The position numbers and the translations under genes were made by a program. Below the pieces are notes generated by a model. It searched no databases. It saw nothing but the letters and a program-made list of their open reading frames with translations, and was not told the DNA's origin. Positions 49,211-63,322 of a DNA stretch of 64,000 nucleotides are shown here, piece after piece. The stretch is from Ziziphus jujuba (taxonomy: Eukaryota > Streptophyta > Magnoliopsida > Rosales > Rhamnaceae), in the NCBI RefSeq assembly GCF_031755915.1, contig NC_083383.1, positions 24,964,501-25,028,500 on the forward strand. The letters are read 5' to 3'. Every line of letters starts with the position of its first letter. Position 1 is the stretch's first letter.

Positions 49211-52200
49211 TGAACCTCCTTAGCTCTTTAATATTTTTTCTGGCATTGATACAGATTGTTAATAGAAACCTATAAGGGTCTAGGTGTATTTTGTATTGTC
49301 TTTATGCCCCAAATTACAATCTTTGCATCACACACAATAATATAATATCCAGCACACACCACGTACTTAGTTTTATACATAAATAGGAATGTAAAGAAAA
49401 CACACAATATATATAAACAACATATATCGAGGACTTCGTTCTCCCCACAACAAAAGAAATAAATGTAAAAGGCAACATGCTAAAAAATAGAGGTAAAAAC
49501 CAACATAAGGATTTTTAAGTGGAAACCTTGAATGGGAAAAACCACAGATACCAATCACCACTTTTAGTCTAACTTCATTAAGTAAGAAAATTGAGACCTT
49601 ATACAGCCATACTCGAGGTGGAAGAGATGTAATGACATCTTTAGCCACTGATATAATGGATGACCTAAACTTTCTAGCCTTAGACTTTTCGGACTTTTGA
49701 CAGCTCCAACTTTCAACAATTTTCCTTGCAAAGAAACTCTATCACCATCGGTGTAACAATCCTTCTTACATGGGAATGCCTCTACTAGCAGTGCAACGGT
49801 GTTCCTTGCATGGAAATGGCTTCATAAATCTTATGGGTAAAGTGATGGGATTTAAGTTTTGAAACATGTTTTCAATGATTCAAGATGAAACCATGTGAAG
49901 AACCCTCTAGATCTAAGTGAGTGAGAGTGGATTTTAAAAGAATCTAGAAAAACTAAAACCAAATATGAAAACCATGTGTTTGATGATAAAATTAAAATAA
50001 AAACATAATTTCCCTAAAAAATCTCTCTTAGAATTGATAGAAATGACTTTAGGTGAAATTCAGAGAGAATGCGCAGCTATGGAGGTTTTAAGCATCAAAT
50101 GAAACCCTGAATCAAAGAAGATAAAACCAATTTTCGCATCTACTTGATCGATAAAGCGTCATTGGTTGATTGCTATATATCAATCAATCACTACACACAT
50201 ACCAATCAATTGATATATCGATCCATTACTAATAATTTGTCAATCGATCATTATTAACTTATTGATCGATCGATAAATCAATGTATCTATAGATCGAATT
50301 AGTCTCCAATTTATTTCAAAATAAAATGGTCCAAACTTTGATACATTAAAAAACATCAAACCCTGTGAAAATAAGTGTCAAAAACTTCCTCAAAATAATT
50401 TAGAAAATTCATAAAGAGGGATTCTGTGCCTAACTACCTAAAACAAGTCACTTACCATTTTTAACCGAGATTTGTTCTTGATGGTCTGCCATAAACTGAG
50501 ATTGACTCACTTAAAACTTAGTGTTTTGAATCATGAAAAATTGTAAAATACAAAAACTGACTCAATACCTCCTCCTTAGGTAGTGTTCATAACAAAACAC
50601 TATTTTTATACATTGATTTAAGGGAAAAAAAAAAAAAAACAACAACATGATTTATAAATACAAGCCTACCTAACTAAACAAGTGGACCCCAATACTTGAA
50701 ACCTACACATAACTCCCGTTAAACCTAAGACCTATAAGCAGTAAAGCCTATAGACACTTCAAACAATAAACAATGTGAAATGCATGTGTGACAGAAATAT
50801 ATAAAGACAAATATTTATACAAGAAATAAAGTACACCAAAATAAAGCATAAATAGGATCTTCCTAAACTAATGAAAATGGAAGCACTTACTAAAACTCAT
50901 CTGATAAATGAGTAAAGTACATATTCCCTTCAACCCAATATGACATGGAAATGAAATCCACAATGTGTAAAAGCCAATAAATTCTCCTTTTTTGTCAAAA
51001 GAAATGACAATGGGAGGAGCAAACAAAAAACAAAAAAAGAAACCAAGTAAAATAGGAAAACAAATAAGGAATAAAATAGAACAATGCAAATCAGAATAGA
51101 AAGACAAAGAATCTATAGAATTCAAATGGAAAATGAAATGGTACATGGACATAAAAAAATAAGAAAGATAGCTCAAAACCAATGTACAATTGTGAAAACC
51201 CAAAAATGGCCAAGACACAAGAAATATTAAAAAAACTGACTATACAATGGCAAATAAGGAACATCAAAGTAAGAAACATCAACGCAGGGAAGTCAAAAAC
51301 AACTACAACCCCACTACAACTCTACGATGAACATGAATCTTATGAAATAAAATAAATAATCAAATAGAGCTCTTAAAGCATGCACATTACACTATGACAT
51401 TGAAAAGGTAAAGATATGAGTCTTTAGAGAGAAAAACTCAATTTTCAACACAAATCACTTAGTAAAGTATATTAAAAAGTTAAAAATACCAAAAATTCAA
51501 GTTTGTCAAGATAACAAGAATTCATTTTACTAAAACCATGAGATAGAGTATAAATGAAATTTCAACACAAGTATGTCTTTTTCAAAGAAATTTGAACATT
51601 GCAAAATTCATTTTACTAAAACCATGAGAAAATAACAAGAATGTGCATGAAATCTATGATTAAGTCATGAACATGTGTAACTACATTTTCAATGATCTAA
51701 TTTATCAAAGATAAAGCATGAATGATTCAAAATAAATATAATTTCAAAAATATCCAACCTTAAACAAAAATTAGGATAAAGAGCTATTTTATTTCAATTG
51801 GACTCCCTCTCTCATATTCGTTAGTTTTATTTTCCTTTTTCCCTTTTTCCATATATATTTATATACTGTATCAATTTTTATTTCTTTTTCCTCCCTTTTC
51901 AATGTTATTTTCACACACCTAAAAAATAATACATTTTAATATTGGAAGTGTATAAGTTAACTCATTTTTTAGATGCTTTATTTATGAGTAGGTACTTTAT
52001 TTACCATAGCTTTAGGTTCCTAATAAAATAAGTTCGAACATTTTTAAAATAGTTAAAACCAAATCACTACTCACAATGAAAATTTCAATCACTTAGAGAA
52101 TAGGTGATGACATGATAAATGCAAGCAAGTGCAAAATTTATTCCAGAAAATTGTTAAAGGTTTCATGAACAATGAATTCGATCAAGTTTCATCGCTTGCA

Positions 52201-52794
52201 AAAACTAGACCTTAACAAACAAGAATAAGGATGTATCAATTGCATAATGAAATCAACCATAGTAAGTAATTCTTAATGGTCAAGAATTTTCTAATACAAT
52301 ATTAAGCATATGTGTAAAACAACCAATCTATGTAGTAACATAAAGAAGCAAAGGTAAAAGCTCCATTTACTCCCTATATTTTCCATTCAATCTTCATGGA
52401 TTTCACTCCACCTTCCTTGATGGTCACATTCTTCTTCATTTTAATCCTACTCTTTTTGTTGCTTCCATTTTGCATGAACTTGGACATGTTGGTTATGTCC
52501 TTAATCAATCCATGAATCTTCTTCAACAGTCCATCCATCTTGATTCTACTATGATAATTTCTATTAGAAAATTGTATAACAATATTCAACTTCCTCAACT
52601 CAAAAGGTCTAGGCCAAATGTGAACTTTCACCCCACAATGATGGTAAATAGTAACAAAACTAGGTTTAGAAGGATGATGTACTAAAGGATCCCTATAGAA
52701 CTGAGTAGTTGTGGCATTTGGGCTTTGATTCTTTACTTGAGTCTTCCATTTTGTTCTACTTCTCTATTGAAGACAATTTGATCTTATATGTAAT
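49211..52794. other. Decayed repeat-rich region between gypsy copies A and B
   Basis: I cannot name a gene here. The part at 49280-49900 looks like a copia-type LTR (GTGGAAACC and GGGAAAAACCAC motifs), but I found no partner. The stretch 50150-50300 is dense in ATCGAT/TCAATCGAT motifs. Minus-strand open frames at 49373-49648, 50868-51218 and 52374-52631 have no motif I recognise; the last is rich in Lys and Asn. A 24-bp direct repeat (ATTCATTTTACTAAAACCAT plus GAGA) occurs near 51520 and 51607. Confidence 0.45.
50150..50300. repeat. TCGAT-rich imperfect repeat tract
   Basis: Many overlapping ATCGAT, TCAATCGAT and TGATCGATCG motifs in 150 bp, several of them palindromic. This clustering is unlike the flanks. 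It may be a non-coding repeat tract of a retrotransposon interior or LTR. Confidence 0.6.
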
Positions 52795-53285
52795 GCCCTG
52801 ATGAGAATCCGCTTGTACCCATATAACCGACTACTCACTGGAGTGCTAATCCTGTACAACTTAAGATGAGATCAATCACAATGGCACAAACTAAGAGATT
52901 TAAGAAAAACCTAGTTAGCTTCATACAAGATATTATTAATTCTTAATAGGACATGGCAATATCCAAATATCCAAAGCCCGTTTTATGCATCAAAGTTATG
53001 AAGGCGGAAATGGACCTGGTAAGCTGTTTTGGTACTTCTAGGGACTCCGGGCAACAAGGAATGAATATGTTGACTTATGAACGTGATTAAGTACTCCAAG
53101 GGACCATGAAATCATGCCAAGGCAGAAGCAAGGCTGGTCATTCATCAAATTTGCTCACGAGCTTTCCTTTTGGTCGAAAATGCGTGGTTTTTATGCTGCC
53201 TTTGACCTTTCTTGTTTTTCAAGCATGCTTATTCCAATCAAGGGAAACGTATGAGAACCAAGATTAATCGTATTTGGCATTCTAC
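52795..53285 (+). pseudogene. Detached 3' tail of a gypsy family member
   Basis: Matches the tail of copy B (58095-58551) base for base over long stretches: GATGAGAATC, then TATATAACC and AAGGCGGAAATGGACC. It covers the last codons of the polyprotein and the region after them. It lies directly before the leader of copy B instead of at an element's 3' end, with no LTR between. Confidence 0.75.
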
Positions 53286-53309
53286 CGGGAATATTGGAGC
53301 TGATTTGGA

Positions 53310-56300
53310 ACCTAGATCAGTGTGCAAACACGAGTGTCGATACCTTATTTGAGTGAAACACGTGAAGGAGTGATTTTGGTAAGGATTTTTGCATTATTTT
53401 TACTAACATGACAGATCCAAGAACAAGAAGAGCAGATGATTCATTAAGAAATCTAGAAGAGGAATTCGTGGGATTTAAAGGTGAATCAAGAGCAACAGGA
53501 GTTGGAGATGAACCTACTAACATGTTGGCGGTTTTGGAATAATTACAGCAGATGAATACTCACTTTGATCAACTTGATCAAAGAATGGATAGGTTTAAAA
53601 TATCATAAGGTGGGCTGAATCCAAGGCAAGAATTTCTTGGAGGCCGAGGTCAAGGTTGTGGACATTTTAGGCAGGAATTCGAAGGAGGCAATTATGGAGA
53701 TAACCTCGAGGAGGAGTTTGAAGATATCTTTGCACTCTAAGGAAGGAAAACCCATAGGAGACAAGACTAAGAGGAAGATAATGACTTTGGAAATATTAAA
53801 GTCAACATACCACCATTTTTAGGTAAAAATGATTTGGAAGCTTACTTAGAATGTGAAGAACGCATGGAGATGAGTTTTGATTGCCATAATTATTCCGAGG
53901 AAGAGAAGGTAAAGTTGGCCACTTTGGAATTTGGACATTATGCACTTCAATGGTGGAATAATGAGCAAGGTACTCGAAGGAGAGTTTGAGATGAATTAAT
54001 TACTACTTGGCGACAAATGAAAGGAGCCATGAGAAAGAGATTTGTGCCCACCCATTACCATAGGATGTTTCATCAATGACTTCAATTTTTATTACAAAGA
54101 AATAGGACCATGGAGGACTACTACAAGGAGATGGAGATGCTCATGATGAGGTTAAGCATGAATGCAGACCATGAGGCAACCATGGAAAGGTTTTTGGGAG
54201 GTTTAAATCGAGAAATAGCCAACCAAGTTGAGTTATAATAATATGTGGAATTGGAAGAGATGCTTCATGTGGCCATTAAAATTGAGAACCAATTAAAGAG
54301 GAGGGGTAGAAGCTCACGATTTGGAGGTTTCTAATAGCGGAAAGTCAAGTTCAAGTGTTTGGAGAAGCAGTCTTGCCTTTGATTCAGATAAAAATTGAAG
54401 CTAGAAGGTGAAAGCTGCAATCGGCCAAGGAGAGATACAAGGCCGAATCCCATTAAAGCACCAAAGTTTGAAGGTAAATCTAATCCTAAACCTTCAAGAA
54501 CTCGAGATATTGTTTGGTTTAAGTGCTAGGTTCGAGGATATATTGCCAACCAATGCCCAAATGGAAGAATCATGGTGCTGAAAGGCAATGGTGAATTGGA
54601 GTCCGAAAGTGAAGAATTTGAAGAAGAAGCCAAATTTATTGATGAAGAAATTGGAGTTGAAGAACAAGAAGAAATCAGGACTCTCAAAGCTTCAAAGGCA
54701 GACCTTAGTTTGGTAGCAAGGAGGGTTCTAACCATGTATAGAGATGAGGATCAAATCAAAAGAGAAAACTCTTCCATACTAGGTGTGAAATTCAAGGTAA
54801 TATTTGTAGTATGATAATTGATAGTGGAAGTTATACTAATTTCATTAGTAATGTTGTGGTTGACAAATTAGGACTAATAACAATTAAACATCCTGAGCCA
54901 TATAGACTACAATGGCTTAATGATAGTGGTGAGATGAAAGTAAACAAACAAGCTAAGGTAAAATTTAGCATTGATAAATATGTGGATGTAGTTTTGTATG
55001 ATGTTGTACCCATGCATGCCGAACATATTTTATTAGGAAGACCATGGCAATTTGATAACGACACTATACATTATGGTCAAGAAAATGCTATTGTTTTTAA
55101 ATTTAAGGGAAGGAAGATCAAGCTTAAGCTGTTGACTTTAAAAAAGATGTTTAGAGACTAACTAAAAAATGCAACAAAAGAGGAAGGCTGAAAGGCTAAA
55201 GGAGAGGGCAAGTGTGGCACCCATGGCTTCACCAATTGAAAAAGGAGGCAAGGTCAACCCATTTACCCAAGGTAAAACTGAATTTGAGGGGAAAAGAAGA
55301 AATGAACCTGAGAGAGAGAAAAAGGGACAGAAAGACAAGAGTGATAGAAAAAAGTGGTGGTCGAGTGTGGTAAAGAAAAAGAAAGGAAAGAGAAGAAAAA
55401 GAATTTTTTTTTATCTTAGTTTAGTGATATTAATAAAGCATTTTTTAATAAGAAACCTTCGCTGGTCACGATTTATAAAGATGCTTATTTAAACCATCTA
55501 ACTAACCTTGAAGAGCTTCAATTGCCAAGTTCTACTACTTCTCTTTTGCAGGAATTTAATGATGTCTTTCTGGAGGAAATTCCTAATGCTTTACCACCTA
55601 TTCGAGGGATTGAATATCAAATTGATTTTATTCCTAGAGCTGCAATTCCTAATAGGCCTGCATATAGAGGCAATCCAGAGGAAACCAAGGAGCTACGAAG
55701 CCAGATAAGTGAATTACTTGAAAAATGTTATATTCATGAAACCATCCATGTGATGTCCCTATTTTATTAGTACCTAAGAAAGATGGATCATGGCAGATGT
55801 GTGTAGATTGTAGGGTCATTAATAATATAACCATTAAGTATAGGCATCATATTCCTCGATTAGATGATATGCCTAATGAATTATATGGTGCATGCATGTT
55901 TTCTAAAATTGATCTTAGAAGTGGGAATCATCAAATTAGGATGAAAGAGGTGGATGAATGAAAAACCATATTTAAAACTAAATATGGATTATATAAGTGG
56001 TTAGTAATGCCTTTTCGTTTAACTAATGCACCTGTACTTTTATGAGATTAATGAATCATGTTATACATCCATTCATTGGAAAATTTGTGGTTGTTTATTT
56101 TGATGATATTCTTATATATAGTAGAAGTTTAGATGATCATGTAGGATATCTTAGGTTAGTTTTAGGAGTACTTAGGAAGGAAATATTATTTACTAACATC
56201 AAAAAGTGTGATTTTTTTAAAAATGAACTTGTTTTCCTAGGATTTGTTATTGAAGTTGATTAATCCAAAGTGAAAGCCCTACAAAAGTGGCTGAAACCTA

Positions 56301-58551
56301 CATTCATTACCTTGGTAAGTAGTTTTCATGGTTTGGCTAGCTTCTACTGAAGATTTGTCAAGGATTTTAGTACCATTACACCACCATTGTCCGATGTTGT
56401 CAAGAAGAATGTTAGATTCAAATGGGGGAAGCACAAGAGAAGTCTTTCAATTTATTGGAAGAAAAATTAACTAATGCTTATTCATTAGTTTTGCCAAATT
56501 TTTCTAAAAATGTTAAAATTGAATGTGATGCTTCGGGTGTAAGTATTGGAGCTGTTTGATGCAAGAAGGAAGACCCATAGCTTATTTTAGTGAAAAGTTA
56601 AATGGCGTTGTATTAAACTATCCAACCTATGACAAAAAGATGTATGCTTTGGTGAGAGCTTTGGAGATATGGCAACATTACTTGATGCTAAAGGAATTTG
56701 TGATTCATATGGATCATGAATCATTGAAGCACATTGAAGGCCAAGGGAAGCTCAACCGAAGGCATGGGAAGTGGATTGAATGTATTGAAACTTTTCCCTA
56801 TGTTACTTGCTACAAGAATGGTAAGGAAAATATGATTGCTGATGCATTATCCTAAAGATGTGTACTATTTTCAACCTTAGATGCTAAATTGTTTGGTTTT
56901 GAACAATTGAAAGAACTTTATGAGTATGATAGTGACTTTGGTGAAATATTTAAAAATTGTGTTAAACATGGTTTTGATAAATTTTATATCTTTGAGGGGT
57001 ATTTGTTTCGGGAAAATCAAATTTATGTGCATAATTATAGCATTAGGGAATTGTTAATTAGGGAAGGTCATGGTGGGGGGTTTAATGGGTCATTTTGGAG
57101 TTATGAAAACTTTGTCTATTCTGCAAGAACATTTTTATTGGCCTAACATGAGGGGAGATGTGGAGAGGATATGTGAGAAGTGTCTAAAGTGCCAAAAATC
57201 AAAATCTAGATTGAAGCCGCATGGATTGTGTCTACCTTTGCCCATCCCCTCACATCCTTGGGTTGATTTGTCTATATATTTTATTCTTGGTTTACCTAGG
57301 TCTAGGAATGGAAAAGATTCAATTTTTGTAGTTGTTAATAGATTTTCTAAATGGCACATTTTATTGCATGTAATAAAACAGATTATGCATCCAATGTAGT
57401 TAATTTATTATTTAAGGAAATAGTAAGACTACATGGAATGCCTAGAACTACGGTTTCGAATAGGGATGCTAAGTTCTTAAGTTACTTTTGAAAAAATTTG
57501 TGAGCTAAGTTAGGGACTAAACTTTTATTTTCAACTACCTATCATCCACAAACTGAAGTAGTAAATAGAACTTTGTCTGCATTGTTAAGAGCATTAATTA
57601 GTAAGAATTTAAGAACATGGGAGGAATGTTTGCCACATATGGAATTTGATTATAATAGATCTTTGCATATAGCTAGCAAATATACTTCATTTGAAATTGT
57701 TTATGGTTTTAATCTTTTAACTCCATTAGATTTAACACCTTCGCCTTTAAGTGAATATGTTAAGCAGATTCATAAAAAGAAAAAAGAAAATATTGAGAGG
57801 AGGACAGAGCAATATGCCAAGAATGCTAACCAAGGCCAAATAAAGTTCGTATTTGAACCTGGAGATTGGGTTTGGTTGCACCTAAGGAAGGAGAGGTTCC
57901 CGGAGTAGCGAAAGTCAAAGCTTATGCCTCTAAGGGATGAACATTTTTAAGTCTTGGAGTAGATTAATGAAAATGCTTACAAACTTGACTTATCAGGTGA
58001 GTATAATGTGATTCTACATTTAATGTTGCTGAATTTTCTCCATATGCTGCAGGTGATGATTTTGATTTGAGGACAAATCTTTTTCAAGAAGAGGGGAATG
58101 ATGAGAATCTGCCTGTACTCGTACAACCAACTACTTACTACGGTGCTGATCCTATACAACTGAAGATTAGACCAATCACAACAGCACAAGCCAAAAGATT
58201 TAAGGACAGCCTAGTTAGCTTCATACAAGGTGTTATTAACTCTCAGAGGGCATAACAATATCCGAAGGTCCAAAGCCCGTTTTATACATCCAAATTATAA
58301 AGGCGGAAATAGATCCGAAAAGCTGTTTTGGTGGTTCTATAGACTGTGGGCGGTACAGAATGAATTTGTTGACTTATGAATGTGATTGTGCACTTCAAGG
58401 GACCATAAAATCATAACAAGGTAGAATTGAGGCTGGTCATTCATCACATTTGCACACAAGCTTTCCTTTTGGCCAAAAATTCATGGTTTTAGCGTTGGCT
58501 TTGACCTTTCTTATTGTTTAGGCAAGTTTTTTTTATTCCAATTAAAGATAA
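53310..58551 (+). mobile_element. Ty3/gypsy copy B, most complete internal region, degenerate
   Basis: The leader begins near 53315 and Gag at the ATG at 53408. In order: Gag core (AYLECEERMEMSFDCHNY, 53837); a zinc knuckle that has lost a cysteine codon near 54520; protease IIDSGSYTNF (54811, motif intact); reverse transcriptase with a [19 protein letters not shown] part (55771) and YFDDILIYS (56096); RNase H with [13 protein letters not shown] (56563) and MDHESLKH; integrase with a zinc region ([18 protein letters not shown], about 57172) and [18 protein letters not shown]; and the C-terminal [20 protein letters not shown] part (57570). At least ten stops or frameshifts rule out activity. 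No LTR is recognised at either end; copy C begins at 58552. Confidence 0.87.
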
Positions 58552-59228
58552 TGATATAAACCTAGGACGACTCGCACCTAAACTTGTATTATATTAGCCT
58601 GGATCTCGATTAAGCTCAAGTTCTTATGGAAAAACCTTAACTCCCAACCAACCTATGATTAGAAATCTTGGTATAATGAAGACTCCACAATACGTCATGG
58701 ATATCCTATTGATAAGTCAAAACTAAAACACTCATTCGCTAATGGTGTTTTAGGTGTTCAAAGAGAACAAAGAAAATTAAATCTCACAAATAATTTTTTA
58801 TATGAATAATGTACTAAATATTATTGATAAAACAAGCCCTTAAATAGGCTAAAGTTACAAAATAAAACCCTAATTATCTAGGTAAAACAGGCCACCAAAG
58901 AATAGGAAACCTAGCTTGGCCGAAATTCACCTCATTTCCTAATCTAATTTAGATTAATTAATTCCTTTATTTTGAATTAAGAATTAATTAATTTAAAATA
59001 AAAATAATAAAATAATAACTTTCCTAAGTTTATTTTTCTAGCAAATAAATAAATAGAAACCAAATAAAAGACTAATTTCCTAAAACAAAACGTCAAAATC
59101 AAATTAGGAAACTAGTTGACTAGTTTGACTACTGGGGTATCTTTGACCAATCTCTTGCTTGTTTGGGCTCCAAATCAGCTTCCATATGCCATTTAGGATG
59201 CCAAATATTATTAATAATGATTCCCACA
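58552..59228 (-). repeat. gypsy copy C 3' LTR
   Basis: 677 bp, TGATATAAACCTAGG to GATTCCCACA on the + strand. It aligns along its full length with 63323-63998. The first 150 bases differ more (roughly one in six) than the rest. Confidence 0.9.
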
Positions 59229-59243
59229 TGTTGCCCCTTGATT
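59229..59243 (-). other. gypsy copy C polypurine tract
   Basis: On the minus strand AATCAAGGGGCAACA ends exactly where the 3' LTR (TGTGGGAATC) begins. Confidence 0.75.
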
Positions 59244-62200
59244 CGAATAAGTCAAACAAGAAGAAAAGTCAAAGTCAGCGTTAAACAGCACATTTTCGGC
59301 TAAATTGAGATGCTGTCCGTACAAGTCCTATTTAGATGCTTTTGATTCTGACTTGGCTGAATTACGTGTCCTCTTAATGATACTCATTGAGTTCATAGAG
59401 AGTTAGAACCATTCCTTATTGCCCGAAGTCCAAATTTGCACGAAAAATGCTACTTGGGTTCGTCTTCATCTGTATTGGGTTAAATACACCCTATATAAAT
59501 GCTCCCAGGTTTTCCTTAAACCTCTTGGCTTGAGCTCTAGTGATCAGCCCAGTCTTCATCTGTATTGGGTTAGCACCCTGTCGGGTTATCGGTTGTGTGG
59601 GTTCGGGTGGATTTGCATCATTCTCCTCCTCTTGAAAAGGATTTGCCCTCAAATCAAAATCATTGCATGCAGCAAAAGGAGATAAGTCAGTAACATAAAT
59701 GTAGCACTAACATTATACTCACCCGATAAGTCAAGTTTGTAAACATTTTCATTAATCGGCTCTAAAACTTGGAAAAGTCCATCTCTATGCGGTATAAGCT
59801 TCGACTTTCTTTGTTTAGAAAACCTATCCTTTCTTAAATGCAACCAAACACAATCCCCTGGGTCAAACACTATCACAACAAATACTAGAAATACAAATTC
59901 ATTTCGGCAAAAATCACACTTTTTAATATTAGCAAATAATCTCTCCTAAATTTTTAAATTTCCACTAAGTAAAGCTCTCAACAATGCAGATAAAGTTCTA
60001 TATAACAAAAACATCTTCAAAAAAGCATCTTTATAAATTATAACCAGCAATGATTTCTTCTACAAAATTTCTTTATTAACATCACCAAAACTCAAATAAA
60101 TTTTTTTATTTTTCCTCTCTTTTCTTTCTTTTTCTTTTTTTCTCTCGGTTTGGCCCCCACTCTCGGTTTTTTCAATCTCCCTCTCACTCTCGGGTTTCTC
60201 TTTCTCTCTCACTCCACTCTCAGCCTTCTCTTGGTTTTTCCACTCAATTTGAGTCTTAGATGCTTACCTTAAATAGCAAACTCGAACTTATCCTCTTGGA
60301 TGGGTGGTGAAGCCATAGGTGCCATACTAGCTTTCTCCTTGAACCTTTCGACCTCCCTCCTTTGTTGTATTTGTAGTTGATCTCTATACACCTCCTTGGG
60401 AGTTAATGGTTCCAGCTTGACCTTTTTTACCTTTAAATCGAAAAATAATACAATTCTCTCAACCATAATGAATAGCATCTTTACCAAATTGCCATGGTCT
60501 ACCTAATAGAATATGTCCGGCATACATAGGCACAACATCACACAAAACAATATCCACTTATTTATCTATGCTAAATTTTACTATGGCTTATTTATTTACT
60601 TTCATCTCTCCACTATCATTAAGCCATTGTAATCTATATGATTTCGAATGTTTAATAGTTGTTAAGCCTAATTTATCAACTACCATGCTACTAATTACAC
60701 ATTTGCATAACTTCCACTATCTATAATCATGCCACATATGTTACCTTGAATTTCGCATAGGGTGTGGAAGATGTTCTCTCTTTGAATTTGATCCTCATCT
60801 TTGTATACAGTAAGGACTCTACTTGTAACTAAACTCAAATCAGCCCTTGAAGGTTGGAGTGTTTCAGATTCTTCATGCTCATCCTCTCCAAGTTCTTCAT
60901 CATCTAATTTGGCCTCTCCCCCACTTTCCTCACTTTCGGATTCTAGTTTGCCATTACCTTTCAGCACCATGATTCTTCTATTTGGGCATTGATTAACAAT
61001 GTGTCCTCATCCCTGGCACTTTAAACAAACAATTTTTCTAGATCTTGAAGGCTTAGGATTAGATTTACCTTTAATTTTGTGGGCTTGGAAAGAATCAGGT
61101 CTAGTCTGTCTCTTTGGCCGATTTGAACGTTCTTCTTCAACTCTCTGTTTTGGCTTATTTTCATAGGTAGGATTATGTCTCCAGCACCTTGGATTTGACC
61201 TTCCGCTGTTGGAAACACCTCAAAACTGTGAACTTACATCCCTCCTCTTGAATTGATGCTCAAGTTTAATAGCCACATGCAATATCTCCTCCAATTCCAC
61301 ATATTGTTGTAATTCGAGTTGATTCGATATCTCACGATTCAAACCACCTAAAAAACTTTTCATAGTTGCTTCTCTATCTTCATTCATGCTTAACCTCATC
61401 ATAAGATCTCCATTTCCTTTTAATAATCCTCCATGGACCTGTTTCCAACAACCTATGATAGTGTAATGGTACAAATCGTTTCCTCATGGCTCTTTTCATT
61501 TGTCACCATGTAGTAATCAATTCATCTATTACTCTTCTTCGGGTGCTTTGCTCATTAGTCCATAATTGGAGTGCATGGTGTCCAAATTCCATTTCTGCCA
61601 CTTTTACCTTCTTGGTCTCCGAATAGTTGTGACAATCGAAGATCATCTCCATTCGTTCCTCCCACTCCAAGTAGGCTTCAGGATAACTTTTTCCCATGAA
61701 AGGTTAAATGTTGACCTTAATGTCCCCAAGATCATGATCCTCATTCCTTGGTGGTCTCCCACAGATTGGCCTTCCTTGAGGCTCAAAAATTTCATCAAAC
61801 CCCTTATCCGAGTCATCTCCAAAATTTTCTTCCCCGAATTCTTCCCTAAATCTCCTTCGGCCTCCTCGACCTTGACCTCAACCTCGAACTTTACCTTCAT
61901 GAGCATTAGATCTTGTATTTGGCCCTCCTTGTGATGTTTCTAACCTGTCCATGCTTTGATTTATGTGATCAAATTGAGCATTCATCCGCTGTAATTGCTC
62001 CAAGATGGCCCTCACGTCCGTGTGCTCATCTCCACTCCCTATAGCTCAGGAATCTCCTTTGAACCCTACGGACTCTTTCTCATTAATTCTCAATGGTGGG
62101 TCTCCTCTTCTCACCTTTGAATCTTCCATGTTAGTATGAATAACACAAAAATAAAATAGGACCTCACCAAATTCACTAGCTTATGTGTTTCACTCAATCA

Positions 62201-62768
62201 AGGTATCGATACTTATGTTTGCACACTAGTTTTGGCTTTTACCCTCTTTTAAGCTCACACACTCTTGCCTTATTCCGCTCAAAGAATTAATTCAAACTTC
62301 TAATCAAAACACCCACAAAACAATAATTAGATCACAAGTATATTTTAATTAAATTCATCAATAAACAGTAGCAAAAAGCAAGCAATAACGAGTGAATTTT
62401 TAAACACCTATTTCTCGGGTTTTCTAAGCAAAAATAAGGCAATCTAACAAGGAAAATTTCGGAATCAATAAGAACTGGACCAGATGGTAAGCATTAAGAA
62501 TTCAAGAATAAAATTCTAGAAAAAGAAATTCAAACGTAAACAAGAATCAAATCGAAAAAAAATATAGAATAGTTGTTGGTTGTTGTTCTTTGTAATTCAA
62601 GTTTTTGTATCAAATCCTTTAACTATTTTTAATCCAATATTTTTAGCACTCAAAATTCAAATATCCAACAGCAAAAATAAATCTCCAGCAACTCCAAATA
62701 TTGAATAAGTAGTCAACAACTCATTAATTCAAAGAAATTTCAACACCAAATTCAACAAAATGGCCTCT

Positions 62769-63200
62769 TTTTTTTTTTTTTTTTTTTTTAACTTCATAGA
62801 ATGTAAAACAACTCCAGTAGCACAATTAACACCAAAAAAGTGCAATTTCAACACCAAAAACTACCAAATCCATGACCACCAACAACAAAATACAAATTTG
62901 TAATTTGTTTTTTTTGGGTAAATTTATATATGTTGCTGCAAACACACTTCTTTTTTTTTTTTTTTTTTTTGAATATATGAATGCAAATATTTAAGATCAA
63001 AAACAGCAAAGAGAAATCAATAATAAAATAAATTACTAAGAACAAAGATGAAAGACAACCAATAAACTAGGAAACAAAAATACAGTAAAACGAGAAAATC
63101 ATAATTTAACTAGGAATGAGTTTTTTTTTTTTTTTTTTTTTTTGGTGTAATATGTAGAACAAGTATGATGATAGTTTTTTTTTTTTTTTTTTGTGTAATA
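62769..63200 (-). repeat. Poly-T-bearing leader with an internal tandem duplication in copy C
   Basis: Four runs of 15-23 T (62769-62791, 62951-62970, 63121-63143 and 63176-63192) lie in the untranslated leader of copy C. The last two belong to a tandem duplication of about 56 bp (poly-T followed by GTGTAATATG and TATGATGATAG). Confidence 0.8.
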
Positions 63201-63307
63201 TGCTGAACGTGTATGATGATAGAAGCAACCTTAACCTAATGCTAAAATTTTAGATTAACACAAAATAAAATAAAGCAAATAAGATAGATCAAACCTGAAT
63301 AAAATTT

Positions 63308-63320
63308 GTCTCTGATACCA
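63308..63320 (-). other. gypsy copy C primer-binding site (initiator tRNA-Met)
   Basis: On the minus strand TGGTATCAGAGAC lies two bases after the 5' LTR end. It matches the initiator methionine tRNA site also used by the copia element, apart from the last bases. Confidence 0.88.
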
Positions 63321-63322
63321 AA

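Noticed and set aside
50150..50300. ATCGAT-rich tract as a possible CRISPR or iteron array
   Set aside because: There is no regular spacing or unit length, and a plant nuclear context excludes CRISPR. It is an irregular repeat tract.
50868..51282. Minus-strand Phe/Leu-rich open frames of 116 and 63 codons
   Set aside because: The two overlap in different frames in AT-rich repeat DNA, and neither shows domain structure beyond composition.
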